From Aedes albopictus (lineage: Eukaryota; Arthropoda; Insecta; Diptera; Culicidae): a stretch of 64,000 nt of DNA. The notes under the pieces are model-generated. The model saw only the letters and a list, made by a program, of their open reading frames with translations. It did not search any database and was not told the origin of the DNA. Location: assembly GCF_035046485.1 (NCBI RefSeq), contig NC_085137.1, forward strand, positions 494,606,351 through 494,670,350, written 5' to 3'. Shown here piece by piece: positions 11,979 through 24,660 of the stretch. Made by a program: the position numbers and the translations under genes. How positions within the stretch are numbered: position 1 is the stretch's first letter; each line of letters begins with the position of its first letter.

Positions 11979-14900
11979 CACGGCCGGCGACACATTGTAC
12001 CAGACACTAGGTTTGCCAAAAACAGCCACAGCAGATGACATCAAGAAAACGTACCGGAAACTTGCCCTCAAATACCACCCCGATAAGAACCCCAACAATC
12101 CAGATGCAGCGGAAAAGGTTTGTCCCACCACGTTCAGTGAACTCCAGAAGAAGAATCATCCTTGTTTTTCCTCAAATTTCAGTTCAAAGAGGTGAACCGG
12201 GCACATTCCATCCTCAGTGATCTAACCAAGCGGAACATCTACGACAACTACGGTTCCCTGGGGCTGTACATCGCCGAACAGTTTGGCGAGGAGAATGTCA
12301 ACGCATACTTCATGGTCACGTCGCCGACGTGCAAGGTAAGCTACCCTTGCTCAACACTACCGGAGACATCTTCTGACCATTTTCCTCTGAACGTCGTTTT
12401 AGGCAATCTTCCTGATTTGCGGTATCATCACCGGTTGCTACTGCTGCTGTTGTTGCTGTTGCTGCTGTAACTTCTGCTGCGGCAAGTACAAGCCACCGCA
12501 CCCGGCGGACCAGTCCGGAGATTACCACCACCTGCACGTGAGTAGACCCGGTGCAGGGGGATAGCAAAGAGTTCCCCCCCTTAATGCTAGGCTTGATGGA
12601 GTGTTGTGTATAGAGTGTGTTTCACTTATAGTGTGTTGTGTGGGATTTTGAAATTTGAGGCACTGAATTCCACTGAAACGCGCTGCTCGGAGTTTGTGCT
12701 ATCTAACGCTTTTCAACACTGATTTGTTACGCGCTCGCCGCGCCGCCGCCGCCGGTTCGATTAGTTTCCGATGCCGCGGGCGTGTGCGATAAGAAATATA
12801 CCTGTGATAAGGGCCAGAACTGATCAAAGTTACGACACTGGCTCGTTTCTATCCGGTGCCCGTCTGATAATCGCGCTGCTTGTTGAGATATTGTGTATTG
12901 CTTAATTTATATAACTTCTAGAGATATTATTCTGTTTTATATGAAGCTTAGGATAACAATGTTGTATCTAGAAAATACCAAGGATTTACTCGGTATTGGA
13001 AATCTGCGTCTGCAAGGTTCACTGGGTTCGGTTTTTTTTTTTCTGTTCGGGTGAGCCACTGCGACCAGTATTTAGATCTTTTGTGGCATTACCCGTATCC
13101 TTAGTATTTAGTGCATGTCGTACTACTCCATTGTCATTGAGAGGCAATGAAGCATCGATTTCTGTACAGTTCCTCTTTTGTTATCCCAGAGGTGCAAGAA
13201 ATAGATTGCGATAAAAAGGTCCCGTTATCATAGAGATTTAAATCCCAGTGAAAGAGCGCCCCTAATCAAACACAATCTATTTTAATTCTGAGAAAAACAA
13301 AACGGTGGTACTGATATTTATCCATGCATCGGAACTCTAGCCCCATCCATGTCTTGCTTCTAGTTTAGTCCCAGGACAACAAAGAAAAACCCGGGACTTT
13401 AGGCTAGTTGCAAAACTCTGTCATATTAGAGAATGTGTTCTACAATAAGAATGCACGTGAGTCCTTGAATTACCAGAACTAACAGTCCTTGATAGGTTAG
13501 TACGCAGTTAGATACGTATAGCATGTTTGTTTTCCTAACGTCAAGTGTAGTCTCGGGTGGGCAAATTCCGATTCTTTAACTATCAGTAAGGCAGAATAAA
13601 TGCAATTTTAGAAACTGTCAAAAGTAACAAGGACTTTGTACCATGAATCCTTATTACCAAAACACATTACCCCAACTTGACAAACCGGATGTCACTAGGG
13701 TTCGGTTTGGTAGATCTTGAACCGTAACGCAACACATAAGGGCGATCTACCTACGTTACGGGCTCCGTTAAAGATCGAGCATATTTTAAACCCCCTCAAC
13801 CATTCATCCATCAGCACGGGTCGCCTGACACCTTGGATTGGGGTTCCCTGTTTGGTGGACTTTTACCCCCGGAACAAGTGGTCCGTAGTGTTTTTCTTAG
13901 CCAATTGAGACAACCGCTACCGACACTACACAGCTATCTAGGCTGATCGGGAAAAGAAGTTAACATTGATGGTTAACTTCTAGACGAGCGCGTTCAGCCA
14001 GGGTTCGGTTTATATATTTATTTCTGTGTCTTCCAACTATTATTGCTCTGGATTTCTTCGCATGTGTTATCTATATGGTTCTTGGAGTTTTTTTTTCAAT
14101 ATTTTGATACGAAAAAGTGAGTCCACTGTCCAACATGTATTCGGAAAAGAAACATAGGGTCATTTGTGTCACATGTGTTAGTGCCGTTATCGAGTGCATT
14201 ACTTTTTAGTACCTATTTTTACCAATTTTCAACAAAAACCGTCGCATATTACTGAAGTTCCAAGATACACACGTTCTTTTACTGTTTCAAATTTATATCT
14301 ACCTAACAAAACTTCGCTAACTGTCAGTTATCCCATAGTGGTAACCACGTTCAACTGGATGTCGACCCATCAAGCTTTCAATCGAATCACACTAATCTGT
14401 TTCGTTTGAAAACCATGTCTTTTTCTTTAAAAACGTGTTTCCTTTTAATAAATGATACGCCGCTTTGGAATCAATAAACAGATGGCGAGTCTCCAGTTGG
14501 CCTCGCACTGAAGGGTTTGTATTACCAATCTCGAGAAAACTAGTTCGATTCCTTCCCGTTCCGGTTAGAAAAGTTTTTCGACTTCTTGGGCAATAATACC
14601 TTGTTCAAAGAAAGTCCTTCAATCAGTGACTGTGAATGTACTCAAAGAACACAAAGTTGAAGAGAGACTGGCCTAGTTCGAACGGGATCTCGTCCTTTTT
14701 TTGTCTTTATTAATGAGATTTTCAGTGCTAGGCTCGTTTATCTCCGATCTCGTCCGTCACAGAAGCCTTACCGTCTCTTTAAACTCAACTAGTGTTGGAA
14801 CACCTTGACCGTCATCGGTCTTGTTAATCTATGTTTTCTCTACGATCAGGAAAGAGTAACAAAACTATAACCGACGGTGTTGTTATTTTGAAAAATTTAT

Positions 14901-17900
14901 GGGAATCCTTGTAGAGATTTTATTTGATGGCAACTTGGGCAACTTGGGGAAATTATTCGAAGGATCCGGGGAGATATACTTTAAGTATCCTTGAATAAAT
15001 AGCTTGGAGAGATTTGTGAAGATATTCCTACAGGAAGAGTTCCAAAATTTACCTAGAGGAATTCTTAAAGGAGTTGCTAAAGGAATTCTTGAAAAAAGTT
15101 CTGAAATTCCTGTGAGGATTCTTGCAGAAATCCTTGAAGAAAATTCTAAAGGAAACCTTGGAGGATTGTATAGGGAATACTTGAAATAATGTATTGTCCA
15201 AGTCTTTGGGAGCGTTCCAAAAGAAATCATTGAAGGAATTCTTCGAAGAAAATCTAGAGGAATCCCTGAAAGAAATCTCAGAGGAAACAACTCTTGCAAC
15301 AATTCCTAGGAAGACATAACGGACACTGGCCGTGCAGCTTGTGCCGTGCACCATTGAGAGTTGCATAAAACCTCCACATATTGTTCCGATCCGATGATAT
15401 GCATTGAAATTAACCTCAAGTATGGCCTCCAAGACATTTTGATGCTTTAAGTTTTATGACCCTAGAATCACAGATCTCTGTGCTTGAATTTACAATAAGG
15501 GCGTCATAATAACTTGAAACTGGATTTGTCAATTATATATAAAACAATACTTATATCTAGCAATACAGTAAGAACAGTATGAACGGATGAACTTTCTAGA
15601 TTTCAATTGAAATACGCATTGAAACCAATCAAAGATAACTATTATATGGAAACATTGATGACACTCAATTAATATCCATAATGGAGAACATAAGTCACAG
15701 GATCAATTCATAACTGTTACTAATATAATAACAAAGAACTCATAGATACCACATGCGAACATTGAATGCATTATCTTTTGTTTTATTATTTCATAGCAAG
15801 CTCGAGACCAAATTTACACCAAGAACCTTCAATTGGTAAAACTCGCTTTCCTCACAGGCACGTTTCTCATCAAATCCTTCTCCCAATATCCTTCCCTACA
15901 ATATTGCAATTAGTTTTGAAATTATAGCACCTGCGTTTCAGTTATTACCCAACGCAATCACCTTCCCCTGTATTGTGCACGCCCAGTTTAGGAGAACACC
16001 ACAACCGAACGGGAATCCACACACACCACCGAGCAACACCGCATATTCCCACATCTCTAGGTCTACTTCTCTATCACTGTTTTTTTTTTCTGCATCTTTT
16101 TTTCTTTCACATATCCTCTTCGAAACTGTTGATAACTTATTTAGAGGGACGGTGGTGCCAGTAGTAGTGCCAACGCAGGTGATCGACCAATAGTTACCGA
16201 ACAGCCCACGCGAAACGTATGTATTCTTGGTTTTACTTATATTTATTAACCTATTATTTATGCATCCCTACATCTTCATTCATCATCCTCATCAGCACCA
16301 CGCGTACCTACTCACGTTTCACCGGTACGGGAATGATCCCACGAGTGACTTTCGATCTTGTTTGCGCCTACATAGTAAAGTTGTAGAAACTTAAATTTCT
16401 TGAGTTGGTGCTCACGTAAGAACTTTTATCACATTCACGGAACACAGTCATTATTATTTATAATCTGGCGGATAGATGTATTGTATTTTGAGGGAGTTTT
16501 GACATGAGGGCAGTATTGTAACCTAAAGATGATAAAGTAATGTTCTGAATACACAAAGGCAGTCGAAAGTTTGAACTTTTTATATTATTGCCAGTATTCT
16601 TGGTTAGATATTCCAGTTGCAGGTTTCAGGATCTTCTTTTCGCCAGACTGTATATATAGTGACTGTACAGAACGCGACACGAGAACAGACATAACACGTA
16701 TTGTTCTTACACACGATTTAAAGGGTTTTAAATTTGTCTTTTTAGTCGACCTATTTTGGGCTCGATGTAGCCCATCGATGGGACGATGTCCGACTAATTG
16801 CGTAGAGTCGCTCACACATATTCACATGAACAGTTTTATGTATTTTCAGCTTTGTCCAATGGATGAGTGGTGACAATATTGGCGCATCGGCTTCATTTAT
16901 CAGCTGTAGCAGAATTTGTGGATAACATTATCCGGAAACACGAACGGAAGAAGCACAGAAGCAATGCAACAACATCACATCCCGAAACAAAAGAAGCCCG
17001 GAGGGTCAGCCTGCATTTTCTGCCCAAATTGACAAATTCGGTTCAGGACACTCTGGATCATCATGGACTTCACGTTGTGTACAAAAGCCAAAATACAAAT
17101 TCCAACGAATTGCAAAGGATATGTTGTGCAATCTTAAGGATAAGATTCCGACCGACTGAAGAAAAATCAGTAATCTACCAAATTCCCTGTAAAGAATGCG
17201 CAGCCGTGTATGTCGGACAAACTCGCCTTAAATTGGAAATTAACCTGCGTGAACTAAAAAATGCGGTGGAGAATGGCAGGCTAAACGAATCATGTGTAGC
17301 AGTACATGCATTGACTAAACTAAAGAACACACAGTTTATTGAGAGCAAGCAAAACTGTTTGAAAATGTATGAAAAACACCACATCGGAATGCTTGAGAAT
17401 CAATGTTCATCGCCACTACTGATTCTCCACTGATGAATGAAGATGATGCGCCAATATTGTTACTACTCTTCCGTTTGACGAAGCTGAAAATACAGTAAAC
17501 ATTTTATCTCCTCTTGACGTATACTGTCTAAAGTATGAATACTACCTGTTGTGTCCGTTCTCGTGTCGCGTCCCGCGGGTGAAATTCAATACATTTAAGG
17601 GTTCTTCATTAGGATCAAATTGCATCGCAAGTGATGACATCTGTTAGTCAAGTCTGCGTACGAGTAGAGTTCAATTTCGTCCACCAGGTGTCATCAGTAG
17701 GCTCATAAACATTAACGTCCATCTCTTAGTAGCACTTCATATCGATCGTACTCATGTCTAACACTACCGTAACCATCTAACATCGAATCGCCTGCGCTAA
17801 CTCATGGTATTTTTTTCTTTCTTTCTTATTTTTCTGTATCTTTTTTTACTTAGACGGAAACGGTTTGAGTTTGTGAGCCCAGTATTTGAGAGAAAGTTAA

Positions 17901-19161
17901 GAACGATGACGGAAGGAAGAAAACCTATTCCTTTATTTTTTGCTAACCAAAGTAGATGGGAAGACACTTGAATAAATGCCATAAACTGAATTTTTGTCAC
18001 GTTTTGGAAAGTTAGAGTGTAACACCGAAAGCTTATTGTTTAGTTATTTGATTTAGTTACTCATAGATTTTCTTATTCTGTACGTTTTTCATAGTTGTTT
18101 TCTCCTAATTTTGACAGACGTGTTTCTGTAAGTCTTAACTGTTCTGAAACGGATGGCAATTCAATAAAAGTATTACACGAAACAGTTCGTTTTATTTTTC
18201 TTCGCCGAAACCGGAAACATTTCAAATTTAATGCAGGTACTGTAGGTGGTTTTGATTTATGGCGGTTTGCTAGAAGTACTGTGTTGCTATTAACAGATTC
18301 TATATCCACAAAAGGATACTTGAACAGACGGTGCTGTAGGGAAGCTATATAGTATTGCTTTGGGTTGGTGCTTTTTTGTTCTAAATCCCTGTATGTGATA
18401 CGTGCCCTTGCTTTGAGATTGATTCGTTTTCAGAAATGATGTCATGATGTCATGATATTTTTTCTATAAAAAATGGCATCATACTCACTTGCAGAAATGG
18501 GAACATTCACTTGCAAGAAGGTACATTCACTTGTTGTCAATTCGCTTCGGAAACATCATATCAAAATGCAATTTATGGAAGACTTTCATGTTAGTTTTAT
18601 CGGAAACTTAGGTGAACAATGTAATAAATTAGTGCCAATAGAAAGCATCGGAGGCATTCACCTCGTAGAGAGGTGCTTTCATAGCTTTCTCGCGACTTTG
18701 ATAAGCATGTGCGAATCTTACATTATTCAACAAACTTTTAGATAAAACTACAACGTTAATGCCTTCCTTGTTTTTGGACAGTATGTTTCTCAAATGAGAT
18801 AATAGCAAGTGAATTTAACTCATTGCCTGTGAATGTTCCCATCCCTGCTCACTTGTTCTGAAAACGACATCTGAAACGTGCGGTGTGCCCACCTTTCCCA
18901 AGTATGATCGCTTAATACCAATACTTCCAACCGTTACTTTTTCAGGAGGATCTAGCAGATTTGGATGAAAACGGTGGTGGTGGTGGTGCTCCGGTGACGT
19001 CACAGCCCATGGCTGGCCAAGCCCAGGGCGCCGGAATGCCGGTGTTTGCGATGCCACCGCCGTCCTCGAACCCGACCAATCCGTTCACGGGAGCGGCGGC
19101 CACCGAGAGTACAGGCCTCAACAGTGGAAATCAGCCGGTCTACACGCCAGGTAACTATTAG
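11979..19161 (+). CDS. Csp: cysteine string protein (DNAJC5-like co-chaperone), start exon not found
   Basis: Synaptic-vesicle Hsc70 co-chaperone. The exons seen are 11979-12117, 12183-12335, 12403-12537 and 18946-19161, all with AG/GT borders and compatible phases. The first two encode a J domain with the KYHPDKN (HPD) motif that activates Hsc70. The second adds the [20 protein letters not shown] linker typical of this family. The third gives a hydrophobic stretch and the palmitoylated cysteine string: one Cys, a Tyr, nine consecutive Cys, then NFCCGK. The fourth encodes a Gly/Pro-rich tail ([21 protein letters not shown]) that resembles Drosophila Csp. The first exon begins in phase 1 of a Ser-type codon, so a short start exon lies further upstream, probably outside the window. 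The last intron is 6.4 kb and holds several repeats. The tail is either read through to the TAG at 19159 (ending TPGNY) or spliced at 19150 (see findings). Confidence 0.93.
12538..14882 (+). other. Csp intron, first part
   Basis: Starts at a consensus donor (gtgagt). It holds GC-rich patches near 12735-12785 and a 9-T run near 13023. There is an aataaa near 14445, but nothing links it to an alternative transcript end. No gene or clear transposon was recognised. Confidence 0.45.
14883..15310. repeat. degenerate GAATTCC-type array in the Csp intron
   Basis: Units such as gaattcttaaagg and gaattcctgtgagg recur at about 12-bp spacing or multiples of it. The unit length makes artefactual open frames on both strands, including a 139-codon minus-strand frame. 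It belongs to the same repeat type as 21.8-25.8 kb. Confidence 0.6.
15311..16650. other. Csp intron, anonymous
   Basis: No supportable coding exon. 15970-16090 is A/C-rich followed by a pyrimidine tract, with no downstream exon in phase. Confidence 0.4.
16650..17590 (+). mobile_element. Penelope-like element relic with inverted flanking arms
   Basis: A truncated open frame (16867-17433) ends in a degenerate GIY-YIG-like endonuclease segment: [16 protein letters not shown] followed by an Arg-rich helix (17181-17260). This arrangement is known from the C-terminus of Penelope-like retroelements. The histidine expected after the helix is not evident, and the reverse transcriptase is missing. Flanks are inverted copies of each other: gtattttcagctttgtc plus gacaatattggcgcatc (16841-16885) against the complement at 17440-17490, and gcgacacgagaac (16672) against 17560-17573. 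Such arms recall Penelope pLTRs. It is dead and lies in the Csp intron. Confidence 0.6.
17591..18483. other. Csp intron, anonymous
   Basis: AT-rich, with no supportable exon. Short frames on both strands around 18073-18352 overlap each other and show no splice context or recognisable motif. Confidence 0.4.
18484..18850. repeat. foldback MITE, diverged copy, just upstream of the last main Csp exon
   Basis: The ends atgggaacattcacttgca (18496) and gtgaatgttcccat (to 18842) are inverted. The interior shares the aaactttnagataaaactacaa block and gagataatagcaa with the 401-bp palindrome at 24661-25061, so both belong to one family. This copy is more decayed. It ends about 95 bp before the exon acceptor at 18945. 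Confidence 0.65.
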
Positions 19162-20928
19162 ACTGTTTATTCGTAGATTGCAACATGGAAATCAAAGAAG
19201 CTGACACTAGAACTAGTAGGGAAAGAATCTAAATGATTCTTAGACCACTCAAGGCCCTCTTAAGTCTTCGAATCCGGATAGATGGATGATGAAGACCGTC
19301 AGTGTAACTTTGTAGGCATTAAAATGCACCAATCCTGTCAAATCATGATCTTGACCACTGTACAGTGTTGCTTATGTTCCATTACCACAGTGTTTCTAGT
19401 GTCGGTCTGCTTTAATTTCCAAAGAAATTAAAAAAAAATGTTCCAATAACGATCTTAAAATATTCCCAATATTCACCGCGAAAAAGGTCATTAAAAGTTC
19501 AACCCGGATGATATCATCTTGAGATGCGAAACCAAATTAATGGTAAATTGATTGATATTCACTCTCAAAAGTTTGTTGGTTTCTAGCATTTTTTTCTTCT
19601 TTTTGTGAATTACATTTCATTAATGAAATTCTGTTAAATTACATTTTTCGTATCTACACTAGATTTACAAATACGTTTCATCACTCGCATATCGCATGCT
19701 TTAATACAGCGTAAAATAAACATTGCCTTCGATTTCCTTTCAGGTATGAAGTAAGTGTTATCGCCATTGTTTGAAGTATATCTTTACCTTTAGTGAAACA
19801 AAGAAATACCACAAAAACAAAGAAACAAACAATAACCTAACGCTACTGGATTTTGTGAGATCTGTGTTTGTGCCACGCGTGACGACTCTCCCAACACGGT
19901 CACTCGCTTCTCTCTGAAAGAAACTCAAAGAGTCATAATCTCCATTAGAAGCTATGATGTTGTGCGTACAAGCACACATAGCACACCACACATCCAAACG
20001 GTGTGCATTGAAACAAAGAAAACCAATCAGAAGCCAAGGAGCCGGTACACATAGATCAAAATCAACCATAATATTACAAAAAAAAAAAACAATATTTTAA
20101 ATATAGAGGACAGCAAACGAAGTACGAAACAATAATTGAACTATCTCTCACGTTACACCAATACAAAGCAAACACTCACGAATCACGATCAATCTCACAC
20201 TCTCACATGGAAATCAAACACACGGAAGCAAACAGCAACAGAGAAGATGTATCGTATTCGCAGATTTAGGGAATAACTTTTTCCTCATTACACTATAACG
20301 AAAGCAAAAAAACATATATTACGTGTTACTACTATTTCGATTTGCAAAGGAATCAGATTACACGCAAAGCAAAACCCTACAATAAAGGAAAACGTCTTTA
20401 ACTTTCCAAAGTATGTCTGTTACATATATTTTTTCCTGCAATTGAGTGGTATTCTTCCTTTTTCGTCGTCAATATATGAAAAAAGTGAAAATTACAAAAA
20501 TAATCTTATATTAATTATAGCAAAAACACACAAAACAGTTCTTCTATTTAATGTGTATCGTAAGAGCAAGAAAAAGAAAACGAAAATGTTAGCAGTCAGA
20601 GCAGGAACTGGGTTTAAAACAAAAACTGAAGAAAGAGAAATAGAGAGGGATTATATAGTGTACACATAAACTCATTGAAATACAAACAACAACAACAGCA
20701 GACAAAGAAATTGAACGGAGCGAAAAAGCTACATTATTCAATTGTAATCATAATCGGAAAAACACGAAAATAGAAGAGGAAGTGAAACAAATAACTACGA
20801 TAATAAATTTTTCATTGCGCCAGTTATACTCAACCTGAAAGTCTAAAAACATAATATGATCGTTGTCTGTGTGTTCTGTTTGTAAAATCATGTCCGAATA
20901 ATTCCCTTTTCGTTTCGATTTTTTGCAG
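19162..20928 (+). other. Csp 3' UTR and/or alternative introns
   Basis: An acceptor-like ctttcag ends at 19743, followed by gtatgaa and a donor-like gtaagtg. aataaa motifs occur near 19715. 20080-20700 is strongly A-rich. No independent gene was recognised. It may be 3' UTR, or intron leading to the candidate exon at 20929. Confidence 0.4.
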
Positions 20929-21060
20929 GTGTACAATCCTACTGGCAGTATGATGAAAAATGATATCCAGAAAAATGATATCACTGCCACGAACGTATCA
21001 CCTATTAACGTAGCAGTTGATTGCTATAGCAGAGATCGTGCTGGCATTTTAGGTAAGTAG
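20929..21060 (+). CDS. candidate alternative terminal exon of Csp
   Basis: The pyrimidine tract cgattttttgcag precedes a segment that is open for 43 codons to a TAG at 21058, starting VYNPTGSMMKND. A donor-like gtaagt sits at 21053. Read in this frame it would join in phase with the cysteine-string exon, which ends at a codon boundary at 12537. Read after the 19150 donor it would instead give a short tail and stop (VQSYWQYDEK). No homologue is recalled, so this is a hypothesis from splice signals and phase only. Confidence 0.3.
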   Translation: MYNPTGSMMKNDIQKNDITATNVSPINVAVDCYSRDRAGILGK

Positions 21061-21839
21061 TGTTTTGTTTATTGGTTTGCTATATTATATTCAACCAACG
21101 AAAGTTAAAGTTGAGTTTTCGTGAAGTGTTAAAGATCTCCGCATACCTGGCCCCGTGGGTAAATCAGAATCACCTTGAAATGGTACGTTACGGCGAAGCA
21201 CAGAAAAACAGACGTCCCACTCCGGCCGCTTCCCATCGAACACCTTTTTAACGGGTGATTCAAATTTTCGGTAGTTGGTCAATAGACCACTCGCGGCCAC
21301 CTAGTGTTGGCCCGACCAGCCACAATACGTTTAGCATTGAGCAGTCAAGGGTCCAAAAATGCCCTCTGCCTTGGAAGCGCTCTCAAAAATCAATTGTTAA
21401 TCGATTTTCAATCTTGTGGCCTAAAACGAAAGATATGTGTTTCTAAAATGAGCCAGTCTTGGCATATTGTCAATATTTGGACACAAAGACACCCGGATCC
21501 GATTCCGGGACGAACCGTATTCAGAATTTCATACCTAAATATGATATAACGCGCTGCAACGGTTCAAGTTTTCCAATTTTTTATCAAGCTAACAGCATCA
21601 GCATTATTTTGACTATGAATATACAATATACTTCAACATAAATAGATCGGCCTATATTAATGGTTGAGAAATTTGGACACAAGAAACGAAGAATCATAAC
21701 TGTTCATAATTATGGCTGTGTCAATGCCTGTGCAAGTGCCAGATAATAATCTGGGGATGTATTCCTGAAGCAACAGCAATACGCATTTCTGAAGCAATCC
21801 CTTGCGGGTACTGCTGGGTATTATTGAAGAAATTCATAA
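21061..21839. other. non-coding stretch
   Basis: Contains a short GC-richer patch (21140-21330) whose frames are open on both strands for about 60 codons. I found no recognisable domain there. Confidence 0.4.
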
Positions 21840-24250
21840 ATAAAGGGCATTCCTGAAAGAATTGGTGGATGAACTGGTGAAAGATTTCTTGGAGAAAGTT
21901 GTAAAATAATTCTTAGATGAAATCCTCTGGAGGAACTTCTGGCTCCTCCATCACTGTAAAAATAACTAAAAAAATCCTAGACAAATCGCTGAAGGAAAAT
22001 CGGTAGAAATCCTGGAATGATGGAAATGATAATAGAAGGATGAAACAATTTCTTAAATTTATTGAATAATAACAGAAAGAATTCTAGGAAGAAAAATTCC
22101 TGAAAGAATCCCTGAAGGAATTTCTAAAGGAAACCGTGGACGAATTCCTAGAGGAATCCCTGGAGGATTTCCTAGAATAATCGCTGAAGGAGTTCCCAGA
22201 TGAATAGCTGATTGAATTGCTAAAGTAATTCCTCGAGAAGTTCCTGAAAGAATTCCTGGAGGAAATCTCGGAGGAATTTCTGAAGGAATCCCCGAAGACA
22301 TTGATAGAGGCACTTCTGTAAAAATCGCGTGACGACCCGTGTTGGCGCTGACGCTTTCCAAGCCTGCCCGCAGGATGGATTCCTGAAGGAACTCTTGGAT
22401 GAAGCCCTGGAAGAATTCCTGGATGAGTTCCTGGAAGAATCTCTGGAGGAATTCCTGGAGAAATTTTTGGATGAATTCCTGGAGGTATCCCTGGAGAAAT
22501 TTCTGGAGGAATTTCTCAAGGAATATCTGGAGGAATTTCTGGAGAAATGGTGAAGGATAGATTCCTGCAGCAACCCCTGTACGAATTCATGAATGAATCT
22601 CTTTAGGAACTCTTGAAGGAATCCCTGGAGGAACCTTTGGAAGAATTCCTAGATGAGTTCCTGGAAGAATCCCCTGAGGAATTCCTGGAGAAATTCGTGG
22701 ATGAATTCCTCGAGGAATCCCCGAAGGAGTCTTTTGAGTAATTCCTGGAGATATCCCTGGAGGAATTTCTGAAGGAATCCCTGGAGGTATTCCTCGAAAA
22801 AAAATATCTGGAGGAATTCCTGGAGAAATCTCTGGAGGAATCCTTGAAGGAATCCCTAGAGGAATTCCTGAATAAATATCTGGAGGAATTTCTAGAGAAA
22901 TCCTGCAGGATGGATTCCAGCAGCAATCCCTGTAGGAATTCCTGAAGGAATTCCTAGAGGAACTCTTGGAGGAAGCCCTGGAGAAATACCTGGATGTGTT
23001 CCTGGAAATATCCCTGGAGGAATTCTTGGCGAAATTCGTGGATGAATTTCTAGAGGAAACTCTGCAGGGATTCCTGGAGTAAACTCTGAAAGAATCCCTG
23101 GAGAAATTTCTGGAGGTAATATTGGATAAATAACTGGTGGAATTCCTGGAGAAATCTCTAAAGGAATCCCTGGAGAAATTTCTGGAAGAATTTCTGGAAA
23201 AATTCTGCAGGATGGATTCCTGCAGCAATATCTGTAGGAGGAAGGAATCCCTGGAAGAACTCCTGGAGGAAGCCCTGGAGAAATTCCTGGATTTAACCCT
23301 GATACAAAAATCGTGTAGAAATCTCTGAAGGAATCCCTGAATGAGTCCCTGGAGGAATTCCTGAGGGAATCCCTTCATGAATTCCTGAGAGAATCCATGG
23401 AGGAATTCATGAATAAACCCCAGAAGAAATTCGAGAAAGAATTTTTTGAAGAATATCAGGATAGAATTGTAAACAAATCCGTGGAAGAATTTCTAAAGAA
23501 AACTCTGGTAAACATTCTGAAAAAAACCATGTCTGCAGTAATTTCTTCACGAGTTATTGGAACAATTACTTGAAAACGTCCTTAAGGATTCTTTGTAGTC
23601 ATTTTTAAAGGAATTTCTGGATTAATTTTAGGATTTTTTTTTGATAGAACTTTTGAAAGAATTCCTGGAAAAAATATGCAGAAATATTTAAAATTGGATT
23701 AATTTCTAGTGAAATTCTTGAAGGAGTGCATGAAGTAATCACCGAAGAAATCTCTGAGGGAATACCTGAAGAAATATCTAAATGAATTTCGGGTGGAACT
23801 TTTTAGGAATCCCTGGAATTCTTGAAGCAGTCCTCGAAAAAGGCACTGAACAGGAACGCACTAGAGCAAACTCTAGACTACAAGCAACCCTGGAAGAATT
23901 CCCGGAGGAATGTCTAGTGAAATCCGCAATAGAATTCTTAAAGGATTTTCTGAATAATTCCGTGGAGGAATCACTGAAAGAAGCCATAGAAAAATTCCTG
24001 GGAAAACTCTTCGATGCATCCTTGCAGAAGGCTCTGCAAGAACGTCTGCTAGAGGCATCGTGGATGGAATTCTTGAAATATTTTTCGGAACAAGCCCTAA
24101 AACAATCACTATCGGAACCACGCAAGACAGTCTTAAAGGGATTCATTAAGAAGAAATTCCTGGAAAAGTCCCTCGAAAAATTCTTCACGGATCCCTGAAA
24201 CAATTTGTGGAGAAATACCTGGCGAAACTTTTAAGGTGTTCCTGGACGCA
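21840..24250. repeat. long degenerate 12-bp array (gaattcctggag type)
   Basis: Hundreds of imperfect copies of a 12-bp unit close to gaattyctggag (variants gaatccctggag, gaaatttctgg). A section around 22340-22400 is partly unique, and a gatggattcctgcag spacer recurs near 22373, 22557, 22908 and 23212. That gives a higher-order period of about 180-350 bp. Because 12 is a multiple of three and the unit lacks stops, open frames up to 263 codons with E-F-L-E or S-R-N-S periodicity appear. These are repeat artefacts. Confidence 0.85.
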
Positions 24251-24660
24251 TTTATATATAAAAAAAATCCAAGTTTTTTTTTGCTCTTACGCACATTGGG
24301 CAACTTCGTTGTCGAGAATTATTACTGATGGACACACCCAGAAGATCTTGATAAGATTTACTTAGAATTCCTTCAGAAATTCCTCTTGGGGTTTTGACAA
24401 GAGTTTCTTCTAAGGTTATCAAAAGCTCTTGACAGTATTCCCAGGATTCTTACAGAGATTGTTTTCCTGGCTTTCTCTTTTTTTTCTAGATTTTTACGGT
24501 ATTATTCCTAGGATGGAATTCCCAAAGGATTCGAATCGCAGAAAAAGTAGAAGTTCCCGGAGAAATCTATGAAGGAATTCATGGAAGGAGTTCCCGAAAA
24601 AAAATCCTAGAAGTAGTTCCTGGAGGAATCCCGGAAGCGAGCCTCGAAGGAAATCTTTGC
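24251..24660. repeat. diverged array flank
   Basis: 24360-24460 and 24520-24660 keep gaattcc-type units but lose regular spacing. 24250-24350 has no recognised content. Confidence 0.45.

Noticed and set aside
22587..23378. 263-codon minus-strand frame with S-R-N-S periodicity
   Set aside because: Produced by the stop-free 12-bp repeat; several overlapping frames on both strands show the same pattern.
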